Assembly: GCF_016097405.1 (NCBI RefSeq) | Contig: NZ_JAEHGD010000001.1 | Span: 1,485,693 to 1,549,692, forward strand | Length of the DNA stretch: 64,000 bases | Source of the DNA: a methane-oxidizing endosymbiont of Gigantopelta aegis | GTDB taxonomy: Bacteria; Pseudomonadota; Gammaproteobacteria; Methylococcales; Methylomonadaceae | Direction of reading: 5' to 3' | Shown: in pieces, positions 38,225 through 45,719 of the stretch | Position numbering within the stretch: position 1 is the stretch's first letter | Layout: every line of letters starts with the position of its first letter | Notes under the pieces: model-generated | The model's input: only the letters and a program-made list of their open reading frames with translations | The model's database searches: none | Told to the model about the DNA's origin: nothing | Program-made: the position numbers and the translations under genes

Positions 38225-39058
38225 ATGAAGCTGACGCTGGAAAAATTATTCGACCAAATCCATAAAGTCCCTCAAATTCCTGAAGTTGTTCGTGAGCTGA
38301 TCGCTCAAGTGAACAATCCTGATTTCGATTTTATGGCGGTTGCCAAAAATGTCGAGAAAGAACAAGTGATTGCACTAAAAGTGCTACGTTTAGTCAATTC
38401 CGCCCACTTTGGGCTGTCTCGAAAAATTGGCTCGATTGATGAAGCCGTCGTATTGCTTGGCATGGGACAGCTTAAAACCCTTGTTATTGCATCGGGTATT
38501 GTCAGTTCGGTTTCTGATATTCCTGGTATCAATATTAAAGAATTCTGGGCGGATAGTTTTTTAACCGCAACCTATGCCAAATGGTTGGCTGAACAAGCTG
38601 GACTTGAAAATAGTGAAACGGTTTATACCGCAGGCCTCTTGAGTGGTTTGGGAACTATTTTAATTCACTTGGCTGATCCAAAAGCAGCCAATGAAATTGA
38701 TCAGCATGTCAAGGCGGGTGAATCTCGGCCTGAATTTGAACGTAAACGAATCGGTTTTACCAGCGAAGAAGCCTGTGCAGCCTTGTGTGAACGCTGGAAG
38801 TTTGCACCTGAGTTGGTCGACACCGTGCGTCAATCGGGTGAGCCTTTAGCGTATGATCCGGTTTTGCCTGAAGCCTGTTGTGTTTATCTAGGTCGTTTTA
38901 TCACTCAGGCTAAACGCCACGGTTTAAGTCAAGATGAGATGATGGCCAATTTTCCGCTGGATGTCTGGAAAAAATTGGGCTTTAGCGAAGAGCAGTTGAG
39001 TGAAAAATTGACGGAACTGTTGACGCTGGAATCAGGTTTGGACGGTTTGGCTGATTAG
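38225..39058 (+). CDS. HDOD domain signal-transduction protein
   Basis: A 277-residue HDOD protein. The domain covers about 15-210: LPQIPEVVREL-like entry (here VPQIPEVV), VLRLVNSAHFGLSRKIGSIDEAV, and GMGQLKTLVIASGI. Metal-binding His/Asp residues of active HD phosphohydrolases are not preserved, as is usual for HDOD. Such proteins commonly act in signalling for motility and chemotaxis. TAGGAG precedes the ATG. It converges on the nuclease gene with a 30-bp gap. Confidence 0.85.
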   Translation: MKLTLEKLFDQIHKVPQIPEVVRELIAQVNNPDFDFMAVAKNVEKEQVIALKVLRLVNSAHFGLSRKIGSIDEAVVLLGMGQLKTLVIASGIVSSVSDIPGINIKEFWADSFLTATYAKWLAEQAGLENSETVYTAGLLSGLGTILIHLADPKAANEIDQHVKAGESRPEFERKRIGFTSEEACAALCERWKFAPELVDTVRQSGEPLAYDPVLPEACCVYLGRFITQAKRHGLSQDEMMANFPLDVWKKLGFSEEQLSEKLTELLTLESGLDGLAD

Positions 39059-39088
39059 TCTCGCAATATGGACAAGGATGTTACTCAA

Positions 39089-39928
39089 TTAGTCATTGAG
39101 CATGACGATAGCAACCGGGTGCCGGATCATCAGGTTGTAGCCATGGCGAGATTTATGAATCCAGCCGCGAGCTTCAATTTTTTTGCCTAAATAAATTTCT
39201 GGATCGGGAAACAGCGAAAGATACTTGCGGGCGATTTTTATCGCAAACTGATCTGAAAACTTCAAATAAACATTATGGCGTGTTGATTGAATGTGCTGGA
39301 CGGTTCCGGTAACACGTTTCCAGCCTTTATGGTATTTTCCTTTGATGTCGCTGTAAGGTTGTGGCGCAAAATAAGGCTGCCCCCATAATCCCAGTTTTGC
39401 ATTTTCGGCTTTTTGCTGTGCTGAGATCAGGGTATCGATATAGTTGAGATTAGGCGGATGTACAGTCACAAATGCCAAACCATTTTTTACCAGCAATGCA
39501 TTGATATGGCTGCCGTCTTCAGTAAAAACATGGGCAATTAAACGGCCATATTTATCCCGTTTTTCAAAGCCTGTTTCCAGGCGAATCTTAGTGTTTTTTA
39601 AGCGATTAGATAGCCACTGTCGAGCCTGCTCACCTATGGGCTCGCCGGTTTGATAACGGCTTTCAATCTCTGGTGTGTTGATACCTGATAACCGTACTTT
39701 GGTCTTATCATCTAAAATGATGGTATCACCATCATAAACATATCTAACCTTATGCCAGGCATAGCCAGGCTTGATGGATAGGACTTTGGCATTTTTATGG
39801 GGTTTATCAGAATAATGCTTCTGTCCATATTGATCTTGCCAGACAAAAATTTCACTATAGGCAGCGCGCTGGTGAAATAAGACTAATAAGAGTAAAGAGA
39901 ATACAATTCGACTTTTTTTATTCAGCAT
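39089..39928 (-). CDS. Secreted thermonuclease-like protein (DUF4124 plus SNase)
   Basis: A 279-residue exported nuclease. A signal peptide (about 1-25) is followed by a short DUF4124-like segment EIFVWQDQYGQKHYSDKP and then a staphylococcal-nuclease domain (about 58-180). The catalytic signature is present: DGDTI, the Arg and Glu of VRLSGINTPE, and the second Arg in EKRDKYGRLIAHV. The last 90 residues form an extra beta-rich region. It probably degrades nucleic acid outside the cytoplasm. Confidence 0.88.
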   Translation of the reverse strand: MLNKKSRIVFSLLLLVLFHQRAAYSEIFVWQDQYGQKHYSDKPHKNAKVLSIKPGYAWHKVRYVYDGDTIILDDKTKVRLSGINTPEIESRYQTGEPIGEQARQWLSNRLKNTKIRLETGFEKRDKYGRLIAHVFTEDGSHINALLVKNGLAFVTVHPPNLNYIDTLISAQQKAENAKLGLWGQPYFAPQPYSDIKGKYHKGWKRVTGTVQHIQSTRHNVYLKFSDQFAIKIARKYLSLFPDPEIYLGKKIEARGWIHKSRHGYNLMIRHPVAIVMLND

Positions 39929-40097
39929 AGTGCGATTAAATGACGGTTATAAAGTCAAGGTATAGCAAAATTTGGAAAAATGTGTTGCAAACAAGACGTA
40001 AAAGTTAGACATTACATTTCATGTGTACAGCATATAAGATAATCTGGTCTGATTGAGTTTTTGGTGCGATTTTTTATTGAATGATAAGGTGTTGGCT

Positions 40098-40200
40098 ATG
40101 AGCAGACGCAAACGAATAGATAGGCTGGAAGAAGAGGAAAGCCAAGATCGCTGGCTGGTCTCGTATGCTGATTTTATTAGGGGCTGTTGCCATTTCACAT
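40098..40200 (+). pseudogene. motD: motD, 5' fragment (MotB-family flagellar stator, split by IS)
   Basis: The first 27 codons of motD end at SYADFI, the start of the single membrane helix of MotB-type stators. The IS at 40180 follows and adds seven foreign codons to a stop at 40200. Native sequence resumes with TLLFAFFVVMYSIAQLN at 41033 after the second TA. No motC, cheA or cheB lies upstream, although these normally precede motD in polar-flagellum operons. Confidence 0.85.
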
Positions 40201-41031
40201 AGGTAACCATAAAAAGGCGCAAGCCAGAGCGATAGAGCCTTCAAAATTTCGTTTGAGTTTGTCATATCGCGTGGCGATCGCTCTGAAATGCTTAAGTCTT
40301 GCAAACACATTTTCAACGAGATGGCGATATTTGTAGAGACACCAATCCATTTCATCATTTCCCCGAGTTGAATTCTTTTTTTCTTGGGATAACAGGAACA
40401 GCCCCTTTGTCTTTAATTTGAAGACGTAATGCTTCACTGTCATAGCCTCTGTCAGCAACTATATAGTCACCTTTTGGGAGCTCTGCAACTAATTTCGGTG
40501 CTTCTTTACAGTCATGAACTTCGCCGCCTGTCACTGAGAAATGAATAGGAAGACCACAGGCATCAACGGCCATATGAATTTTACTGGTGTTCCCGGCGAC
40601 AGATTTCCCTATCGCTGTTTCTTGTTCACAGGCCGCACCACTATTATGCTGATGTGCTTTCACAATACTCCCATCAATAAATTCCCATTCCAGGTCTGGA
40701 TCAACAACCAGGGCGTTAAAAATACCCATCAGTTTTTCTTTACGAGACCAGTCATTGAATCGTTTATATACCGCATTCCAATTACCAAAAGCCGTGGGTA
40801 AATCTCTCCAGGGACAACCTACTCGCAAGCGATAAAAAATACCTTCGACTGTTTTCGAAGACAAGGTTTGTCATAAATTCCCATTTTCAACATAATTATC
40901 TTCAGTTTCTCCCAAAGTTCATCCGTAAGCAGTTGTCGCGGCATAGTTTGCTTGTTTTTGAGTCAAAATAAACAATCTATGTGGCGGAGTTATTGAATTT
41001 CAAGGGGGATTTTCAAAACGGCAACAGCCCC
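40180..41031 (-). mobile_element. IS5-family (IS427-like) insertion sequence in motD, reverse orientation
   Basis: An 852-bp copy in reverse orientation with 12-bp terminal repeats GGGGCTGTTGCC and a TA duplication (40178-40179, 41032-41033). It interrupts codon 28 of motD. It carries the same two variants as the copy at 43538. Relative to that copy it has one A missing near 40857 and one A extra near 40376, so its total length is unchanged. Confidence 0.93.
40195..40944 (-). pseudogene. IS5-family transposase with two compensating-length frameshifts
   Basis: The same 249-codon transposase as at 43625, but the reading is broken twice by A-run changes, so only residues about 20-185 and the C-terminal part are read in different frames. 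All three indels seen among the IS copies fall in runs of A, so mutation and sequencing error are both possible. Confidence 0.82.
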
Positions 41032-41035
41032 TACA

Positions 41036-41785
41036 TTGTTGTTCGCTTTTTTTGTGGTGATGTATTCGATTGCTCAACTTAATAATACCAAATACGATTC
41101 TTTGGTCGAGGCTTTAGAAGATGCATTTACATCCAAAAAGCAAAAACCAATCACCGCTGAACAGCCAATTCCAGCCGAGGATTCAGTCACCGTGATACAG
41201 CCGATAAAGCTGGATGATCCAACGGATGAAGAAAAGCGTAAGCGGCAACGGCTCAGCGATGAAATTTTACATGAACGACGTATTTTGGCCAAGGCTTCAG
41301 AAAACTTACATGCGGTTTTAGAGCCTTATATTAAAGATGACCTGGTATCGGTAAAGCGCAATGATTTCTGGTTGGAACTGGAAATGAAAAGCGACTTACT
41401 GTTTTTAAGTGGCGAAGCTGAGTTGTCAAAAAAGGCCTCTCCTGTTCTTAGAAAAATTGCGGAAGTGTTAGGGCGGATGCCGAATATGATCAATGTTGAA
41501 GGTCATACTGATAATATTCCTATCGATACTGTCGAATTTCCATCTAATTGGGACTTGTCGGCGGCACGGGCGACCAGTGTCGTCAGGGAATTGATAAAAG
41601 ATCATATCAATCCGAAAAGATTAGCGGTGGTCGGTTATGGAGAATTTCATCCTGTGGCCGATAACAGTACTGAAGAAGGTCGGTTTAAAAACAGGCGGGT
41701 TTTGTTGGTGGTGATGTCTCAGGCATTTGCGCGTTATGGGGCAAGCGATGAAGAACGGGCACGATTATTGAATTATAAAAGGTAG
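41036..41785 (+). pseudogene. motD: motD, 3' fragment (OmpA-like stator domain)
   Basis: This encodes the rest of the MotB-like protein: the membrane helix (LLFAFFVVMYSIAQ), a plug/linker of about 80 residues, and an OmpA/MotB peptidoglycan-binding domain ending near residue 235 with NVEGHTDNIPI and GYGEFHPVADNSTEEGRFKNRRV. The frame is open from a TTG at 41036 and could be expressed without the N-terminal tail. Spliced across the TA, motD would be about 277 residues. parA follows 60 bp downstream. Confidence 0.85.
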
Positions 41786-41845
41786 TGTCAAAAAACAGGC
41801 GTAGGGTTTTGGACAGACAGTAACGCATGAGTGCAAGGTAACCGT

Positions 41846-42640
41846 ATGAAAATTTGGGCAGTCTCCAATCAAAAAGGTGGCGTGGGTAAAACAACGACCG
41901 TCGTTTCATTGGCCGGATTATTATCATCCTGGGGTTTTCGCGTGTTATTGGTTGACCTGGATCCGCATGGTTCATTAAGCAGTTACTTCGGATTGGATCC
42001 TGATGGTATCAAGGCCAGTGTGTATAACTTGTTTCATGATGCCAGTCAGAAGAAAGCCATCAAAACGGAAGCCTATATTCGAAAAACAAAATTTGAAAAT
42101 ATTTCAATTCTGCCAGCATCGACAGCCATTGCCACGCTTGATCGACAGGTTGCATCAATGGGGGGCATGGGGCTGGTTGTCTCTAACGCCTTAAAAAAAG
42201 TCTCCAGTCAATATGATTATGTCATCATCGACAGTCCGCCTATGTTGGGTGTGTTGATGAGTAATGCATTAGCGGCATGCCAGCATCTTTTGATTCCTAC
42301 CTTGGCTGAATTTTTGGCTTTAAAAGGTTTGGAGCGCATGTTGCATACCTTTGATATGGTATTCCATTCGCGTAAAGTGAAACCGGCGTGTACTATTATT
42401 CCGACGATGTTTGACAAGCGAACCCGGGCAGCACGAGAAAGTTTGGTGGCATTAAAAAGTGCTTATCCTGATAAGGTTTGGGTAGGCTATATTCCCGTAG
42501 ATACTAAAATTAGAGATGCCAGCCAGGCTGGTGTTCCCGTTTCATTATTTGTAAAAAATTCCAAAGCGGCGGATGCCTATGCGGAATTGTTGGAGACTTT
42601 GTTGCAAGATGACATCGACCATGACAGAAAAATGGCATGA
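41846..42640 (+). CDS. parA: ParA-family ATPase of the polar chemotaxis operon
   Basis: A Soj/ParA-type P-loop ATPase of 264 residues. The deviant Walker A is KGGVGKTT near residue 11; Walker A' LVDLDPHGSLSSYFG and Walker B YVIIDSPP follow. In Pseudomonas and Vibrio the ParA encoded next to motD and cheW (ParC type) places chemotaxis arrays at the pole. The operon position supports the same role here. ATG 41846 follows GCAAGG; a GTG at 41831 is also in frame. Confidence 0.88.
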   Translation: MKIWAVSNQKGGVGKTTTVVSLAGLLSSWGFRVLLVDLDPHGSLSSYFGLDPDGIKASVYNLFHDASQKKAIKTEAYIRKTKFENISILPASTAIATLDRQVASMGGMGLVVSNALKKVSSQYDYVIIDSPPMLGVLMSNALAACQHLLIPTLAEFLALKGLERMLHTFDMVFHSRKVKPACTIIPTMFDKRTRAARESLVALKSAYPDKVWVGYIPVDTKIRDASQAGVPVSLFVKNSKAADAYAELLETLLQDDIDHDRKMA

Positions 42641-42687
42641 ACGCGGACTGGCAATCAATATGATTATTGACGCATTGGATGCAATAC

Positions 42688-43398
42688 ATGAAACCTAAAC
42701 AAAAAGCGGCAACAAAGCAGATTGCTCAGCATGAGCAGGCGCTCGACCTGTATTTTAAAAATATGCTTGGCGATTTGCTAAGCGGTCAGGCCGCGCCTGA
42801 ACCTAAGATCGAAGTCAAAGCACACCCTAAACCTAGAATCAAGCATGTTCAAAAACCTGTACCGGTTGTCGCTAAGGAGGTGGTTGTAGCGCAAACCAGG
42901 CAAGCGGCGACTAAGACAGAAGGCAAAATAATGCCGCTTTCGGTGATGCCTGAATGGTCACAACAGGAATTTCAGGCATTATTCTTTAAAATCGATAAAA
43001 TGATCCTGGCGGTGCCATTGACTGAGTTATTGAGAACAATTACCTTCGACCGGAAAGTGATCAAGATTCCAGAGCAACCCAGTTGGTTTATGGGTTTGAT
43101 GGATGAATTGGATAGTCGTGTTGGCGTGTTGGATAGTGGCCAGTTGATTTTGGGAAAAAGCCGCGGCATGCAGCGGAATATGCAGGATAACCCGTATAAA
43201 AGTATTCTGATTACGGCCGATGGTCGATGGGGGTTGGCGTGTGATGGTGTCTTGTCTATTGGCAAATTGACGCCGGAAAAAGTCCGCTGGCGAACTTATC
43301 GGGAAAAACGACCCTGGCTGGTTGGTACTGTGATTGATGAATTAGTTGCCGTGATTGATATTCAAAAGCTGGTGCCGCATCGAAAAAATGAGGTGTAA
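42688..43398 (+). CDS. CheW-like protein (ParP type)
   Basis: The N-terminal half (about 1-90) is Lys/Pro-rich and probably flexible; a CheW domain spans about 95-230 (FFKIDKMILAVPLTELLRTI, WFMGLMD). This layout and the place directly after parA match ParP, which links ParC to chemosensory arrays. The start is uncertain: ATG 42688 is taken, with TTG 42667 and ATG 42679 as alternatives; no strong ribosome-binding site is visible. Confidence 0.8.
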   Translation: MKPKQKAATKQIAQHEQALDLYFKNMLGDLLSGQAAPEPKIEVKAHPKPRIKHVQKPVPVVAKEVVVAQTRQAATKTEGKIMPLSVMPEWSQQEFQALFFKIDKMILAVPLTELLRTITFDRKVIKIPEQPSWFMGLMDELDSRVGVLDSGQLILGKSRGMQRNMQDNPYKSILITADGRWGLACDGVLSIGKLTPEKVRWRTYREKRPWLVGTVIDELVAVIDIQKLVPHRKNEV

Positions 43399-43412
43399 GG
43401 TCGTTTCGGTAA

Positions 43413-43517
43413 ACCCAGCACCTCGTCCTGAAGGACAAGGCTTTCTTAAGGAAATTTTTATCCAACACCTTAAACCTTACCCTGTTCGGAGCAAGATTCT
43501 GAAGTAAGGTGCTGGGT
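43413..43517. repeat. Palindromic element between parP and the IS
   Basis: Perfect 11-bp arms ACCCAGCACCT (43413-43423) and AGGTGCTGGGT (43507-43517) enclose smaller hairpins: GTCCT-GA-AGGAC (43425-43436) and TTTC/GAAA around 43443-43454. It is 105 bp long and differs in sequence from the element at 45483. It could act as an attenuator between parP and cheW or be a dispersed repeat; only one clear copy is in the window. Confidence 0.6.
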
Positions 43518-43537
43518 AAAATATCAATATTCGACTA

Positions 43538-44389
43538 GGGGCTGTTGCCGTTTTGAAAATCCCCCTTGAAATTCAATAACTCCGCCACATAGATTGTTTA
43601 TTTTGACTCAAAAACAAGCAAACTATGCCGCGACAACTGCTTACGGATGAACTTTGGGAGAAACTGAAGATAATTATGTTGAAAATGGGAATTTATGACA
43701 AACCTTGTCTTCGAAAAACAGTCGAAGGTATTTTTTATCGCTTGCGAGTAGGTTGTCCCTGGAGAGATTTACCCACGGCTTTTGGTAATTGGAATGCGGT
43801 ATATAAACGATTCAATGACTGGTCTCGTAAAGAAAAACTGATGGGTATTTTTAACGCCCTGGTTGTTGATCCAGACCTGGAATGGGAATTTATTGATGGG
43901 AGTATTGTGAAAGCACATCAGCATAATAGTGGTGCGGCCTGTGAACAAGAAACAGCGATAGGGAAATCTGTCGCCGGGAACACCAGTAAAATTCATATGG
44001 CCGTTGATGCCTGTGGTCTTCCTATTCATTTCTCAGTGACAGGCGGCGAAGTTCATGACTGTAAAGAAGCACCGAAATTAGTTGCAGAGCTCCCAAAAGG
44101 TGACTATATAGTTGCTGACAGAGGCTATGACAGTGAAGCATTACGTCTTCAAATTAAAGACAAAGGGGCTGTTCCTGTTATCCCAAGAAAAAAGAATTCA
44201 ACTCGGGGAAATGATGAAATGGATTGGTGTCTCTACAAATATCGCCATCTCGTTGAAAATGTGTTTGCAAGACTTAAGCATTTCAGAGCGATCGCCACGC
44301 GATATGACAAACTCAAACGAAATTTTGAAGGCTCTATCGCTCTGGCTTGCGCCTTTTTATGGTTACCTATGTGAAATGGCAACAGCCCC
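43538..44389 (+). mobile_element. IS5-family (IS427-like) insertion sequence, intact copy
   Basis: An 852-bp element with perfect 12-bp terminal inverted repeats GGGGCTGTTGCC/GGCAACAGCCCC, a TA duplication at 43536-43537 and 44390-44391, and one uninterrupted transposase gene. Size, end sequence, TA target and transposase type suit the IS427 group of IS5. It separates parP from cheW and may be the active parent for the other copies. Confidence 0.95.
43625..44374 (+). CDS. IS5-family transposase (intact)
   Basis: DDE transposase of 249 residues, the only uninterrupted copy in the window. The N-terminal region (PRQLLTDELWEKLKIIM...RVGCPWRDLPTAFGNW) is a DUF4096-like DNA-binding part. Catalytic residues are Asp in DGSIVKAHQH, Asp in ADRGYDSEAL and Glu in HLVENVFARLK. 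It is read as a single frame, whereas many IS427 relatives use two overlapping frames. Confidence 0.95.
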   Translation: MPRQLLTDELWEKLKIIMLKMGIYDKPCLRKTVEGIFYRLRVGCPWRDLPTAFGNWNAVYKRFNDWSRKEKLMGIFNALVVDPDLEWEFIDGSIVKAHQHNSGAACEQETAIGKSVAGNTSKIHMAVDACGLPIHFSVTGGEVHDCKEAPKLVAELPKGDYIVADRGYDSEALRLQIKDKGAVPVIPRKKNSTRGNDEMDWCLYKYRHLVENVFARLKHFRAIATRYDKLKRNFEGSIALACAFLWLPM

Positions 44390-44439
44390 TACACTAAAAG
44401 CATAAAATTTTAATCCGCTTTATCTAGGAAGAGTGAGCA

Positions 44440-44913
44440 ATGAGTGAAGATACAAATCAAAATGATCCCCTAATGCAATGGGTTACTTTTTATTTGGGCG
44501 ATGAAAAATATGGCATCAATGTGATGCAGGTTCAAGAGGTGCTCAGATACAGTGAAATAGCACCGGTACCGGGTGCGCCGAACTATGTGCTTGGCATTAT
44601 TAATTTGCGCGGCAATGTGGTTACGGTGATTGACACACGCAATCGTTTTGGTTTGCCTTCGAAAGAAACCGATGACGCTTCAAGAGTGGTGATCATTGAA
44701 ACAGAAAAGCATATTATCGGGATTTTGGTTGATAGTGTTGCCGAAGTGGTGGAATTAAAGGCTTCCGAGATTGAAACTGCACCGAATGTAGGTAATGAAG
44801 AGAGCTCAAAATATATTCAGGGTGTGACCAGTCGTGATAATGAATTACTGATTCTGGTTGATTTAAACAAATTATTGAGTGAAGATGAAAAAGCTGAATT
44901 GGATATGATCTGA
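44440..44913 (+). CDS. cheW: Chemotaxis coupling protein CheW
   Basis: Adapter that links chemoreceptors to the CheA kinase; 157 residues. The CheW domain spans about 10-150, with YLGDEKYGINVMQVQEVLRY, GAPNYVLGIINLRGNVVTVID and RVVIIETEKHIIGILVDSV. GGAAGAG lies ahead of ATG 44440, only 50 bp after the IS, so its own promoter or read-through from the IS would be needed. No cheA gene is in the window. Confidence 0.95.
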   Translation: MSEDTNQNDPLMQWVTFYLGDEKYGINVMQVQEVLRYSEIAPVPGAPNYVLGIINLRGNVVTVIDTRNRFGLPSKETDDASRVVIIETEKHIIGILVDSVAEVVELKASEIETAPNVGNEESSKYIQGVTSRDNELLILVDLNKLLSEDEKAELDMI

Positions 44914-44918
44914 TTCTC

Positions 44919-45080
44919 ATGATTGACATCCCACCGGTTACCCCGATTGCTCCTGTAAAACAGCCAAAAAAAATAAAGCGGGAGGAAGGCGCTAAAAAAC
45001 GGCCGGTTAAACCTGAAAAACAGGATGAAGAATCGGTCGATAAAGACACGGCTTTGCCCCATATCGATGAAAGAGTCTGA
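44919..45080 (+). CDS. Small Pro/Lys/Glu-rich protein between cheW and DUF2802 gene
   Basis: A 53-residue open frame, too short for most gene finders. It begins MIDIPPVTPIAPVKQPKK and ends PHIDERV. It starts five bases after the cheW stop and its TGA overlaps the ATG of the next gene, which suggests a translated, coupled gene. The composition suggests a disordered protein. I infer it belongs to the chemotaxis or flagellar set from place alone. Confidence 0.6.
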   Translation: MIDIPPVTPIAPVKQPKKIKREEGAKKRPVKPEKQDEESVDKDTALPHIDERV

Positions 45081-45475
45081 TGACAACTGTGTTCTTGATT
45101 GCCTTAAGCGGCATTAATTTAATCCTGTGCTTTGCGGTAATCAGACTGGTGATTATTTGTCGGCGGTTGGGGCGGGATGTCTCTGAGTTGGAAAACCAGG
45201 TCGCCCGAAACAGCAAAGATATTGCCGGGCTTTGTTCCGCTGCGGTTAAAGTGGATGCCAATTTGCAGCATAATGCGCATTTTCTATCTGAAATACAGGC
45301 AAAACTAACAGACTTGGAGCAGTTAGAGCATGATAATTACGGTGTATCGCCTTATCAAGATGTCATCGCCCGTATTCACCAAGGTGCAACGCCTGAGCAA
45401 TTAGTAAAAGACTGCGGCATCAGTCAGGAAGAAGCCAAATTACTGATTCGGTTGCATACGGACAGCGAAGCATAG
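45080..45475 (+). CDS. DUF2802 family protein of the flagellar/chemotaxis operon
   Basis: A 131-residue protein with one N-terminal membrane helix (about 5-27), a coiled-coil stretch (about 32-80), and the DUF2802 C-terminus YQDVIARIHQGATPEQLVKDCGISQEEAKLLIRLH. Genes of this family end the motD-parA-parP-cheW unit in Pseudomonas and relatives. The exact function is unknown. Confidence 0.82.
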   Translation: MTTVFLIALSGINLILCFAVIRLVIICRRLGRDVSELENQVARNSKDIAGLCSAAVKVDANLQHNAHFLSEIQAKLTDLEQLEHDNYGVSPYQDVIARIHQGATPEQLVKDCGISQEEAKLLIRLHTDSEA

Positions 45476-45482
45476 TTATTTT

Positions 45483-45635
45483 GTATCTACTCACCCTCTC
45501 TAAAAAGCAGGTGTAGGTTGTTGATTTATCAGGCTTGCATAACAGGGATGTTATGCAGAACTACATGGATGTATTCACGTGTCCTGATAAATCAATGACC
45601 TACTCCGGCTAAAACACAACCGGGTGAGCAGTTAC
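45483..45635. repeat. Nested palindromic repeat element, copy 2
   Basis: A 153-bp element of the same family as the one around 15259, in opposite orientation. Outermost arms are GTATCTACTC (45483-45492) and GAGCAGTTAC (45626-45635); CTCACCC/GGGTGAG extends them. Inner arms at 45506-45533 and 45583-45610 match at 24 of 28 positions. The 49-base centre has hairpins GCATAACA/TGTTATGC and ACAT/ATGT; its reverse complement aligns base for base with the centre of copy 1. It sits between the chemotaxis operon and the zinc receptor gene. Confidence 0.8.
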
Positions 45636-45675
45636 GTTATTTTTTTAGAATGGGGATGAGTATTTTGACGCTATA

Positions 45676-45692
45676 ATGTTATGATGTAACAT
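45676..45692 (+). promoter_or_regulatory. Zur box upstream of the TonB receptor
   Basis: The sequence ATGTTATGATGTAACAT matches the gammaproteobacterial Zur consensus ATGTTATAWTATAACAT at 15 of 17 positions. It lies 28 bp ahead of the receptor start and overlaps a TATAAT (45672-45677). A zur gene follows the receptor, so repression by zinc-loaded Zur is a reasonable inference. Confidence 0.65.
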
Positions 45693-45719
45693 ATCATAAA
45701 AATCATAAGGCTTCTAAAA

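Noticed and set aside
40020-40097. Remnant of motC upstream of motD
   Set aside because: Translation in all three frames gives only short peptides with stops and no recognisable MotA/MotC sequence.
41796-41835. GGCGTAGGGTTTTGGA near the parA start as a third copy of the 155-bp repeat
   Set aside because: Only about ten bases match one inner arm and there is no partner arm, so it may be chance or a remnant.
43769-44029. An 86-codon open frame on the strand opposite the transposase, repeated in every IS copy
   Set aside because: It is conserved only because the transposase sequence is; it has no ribosome-binding site and matches the phase of a shadow frame.
45665-45677. TTGACG and TATAAT upstream of the TonB receptor as a promoter pair
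   Set aside because: They are one base apart, so they cannot form one promoter; only the Zur box is claimed.
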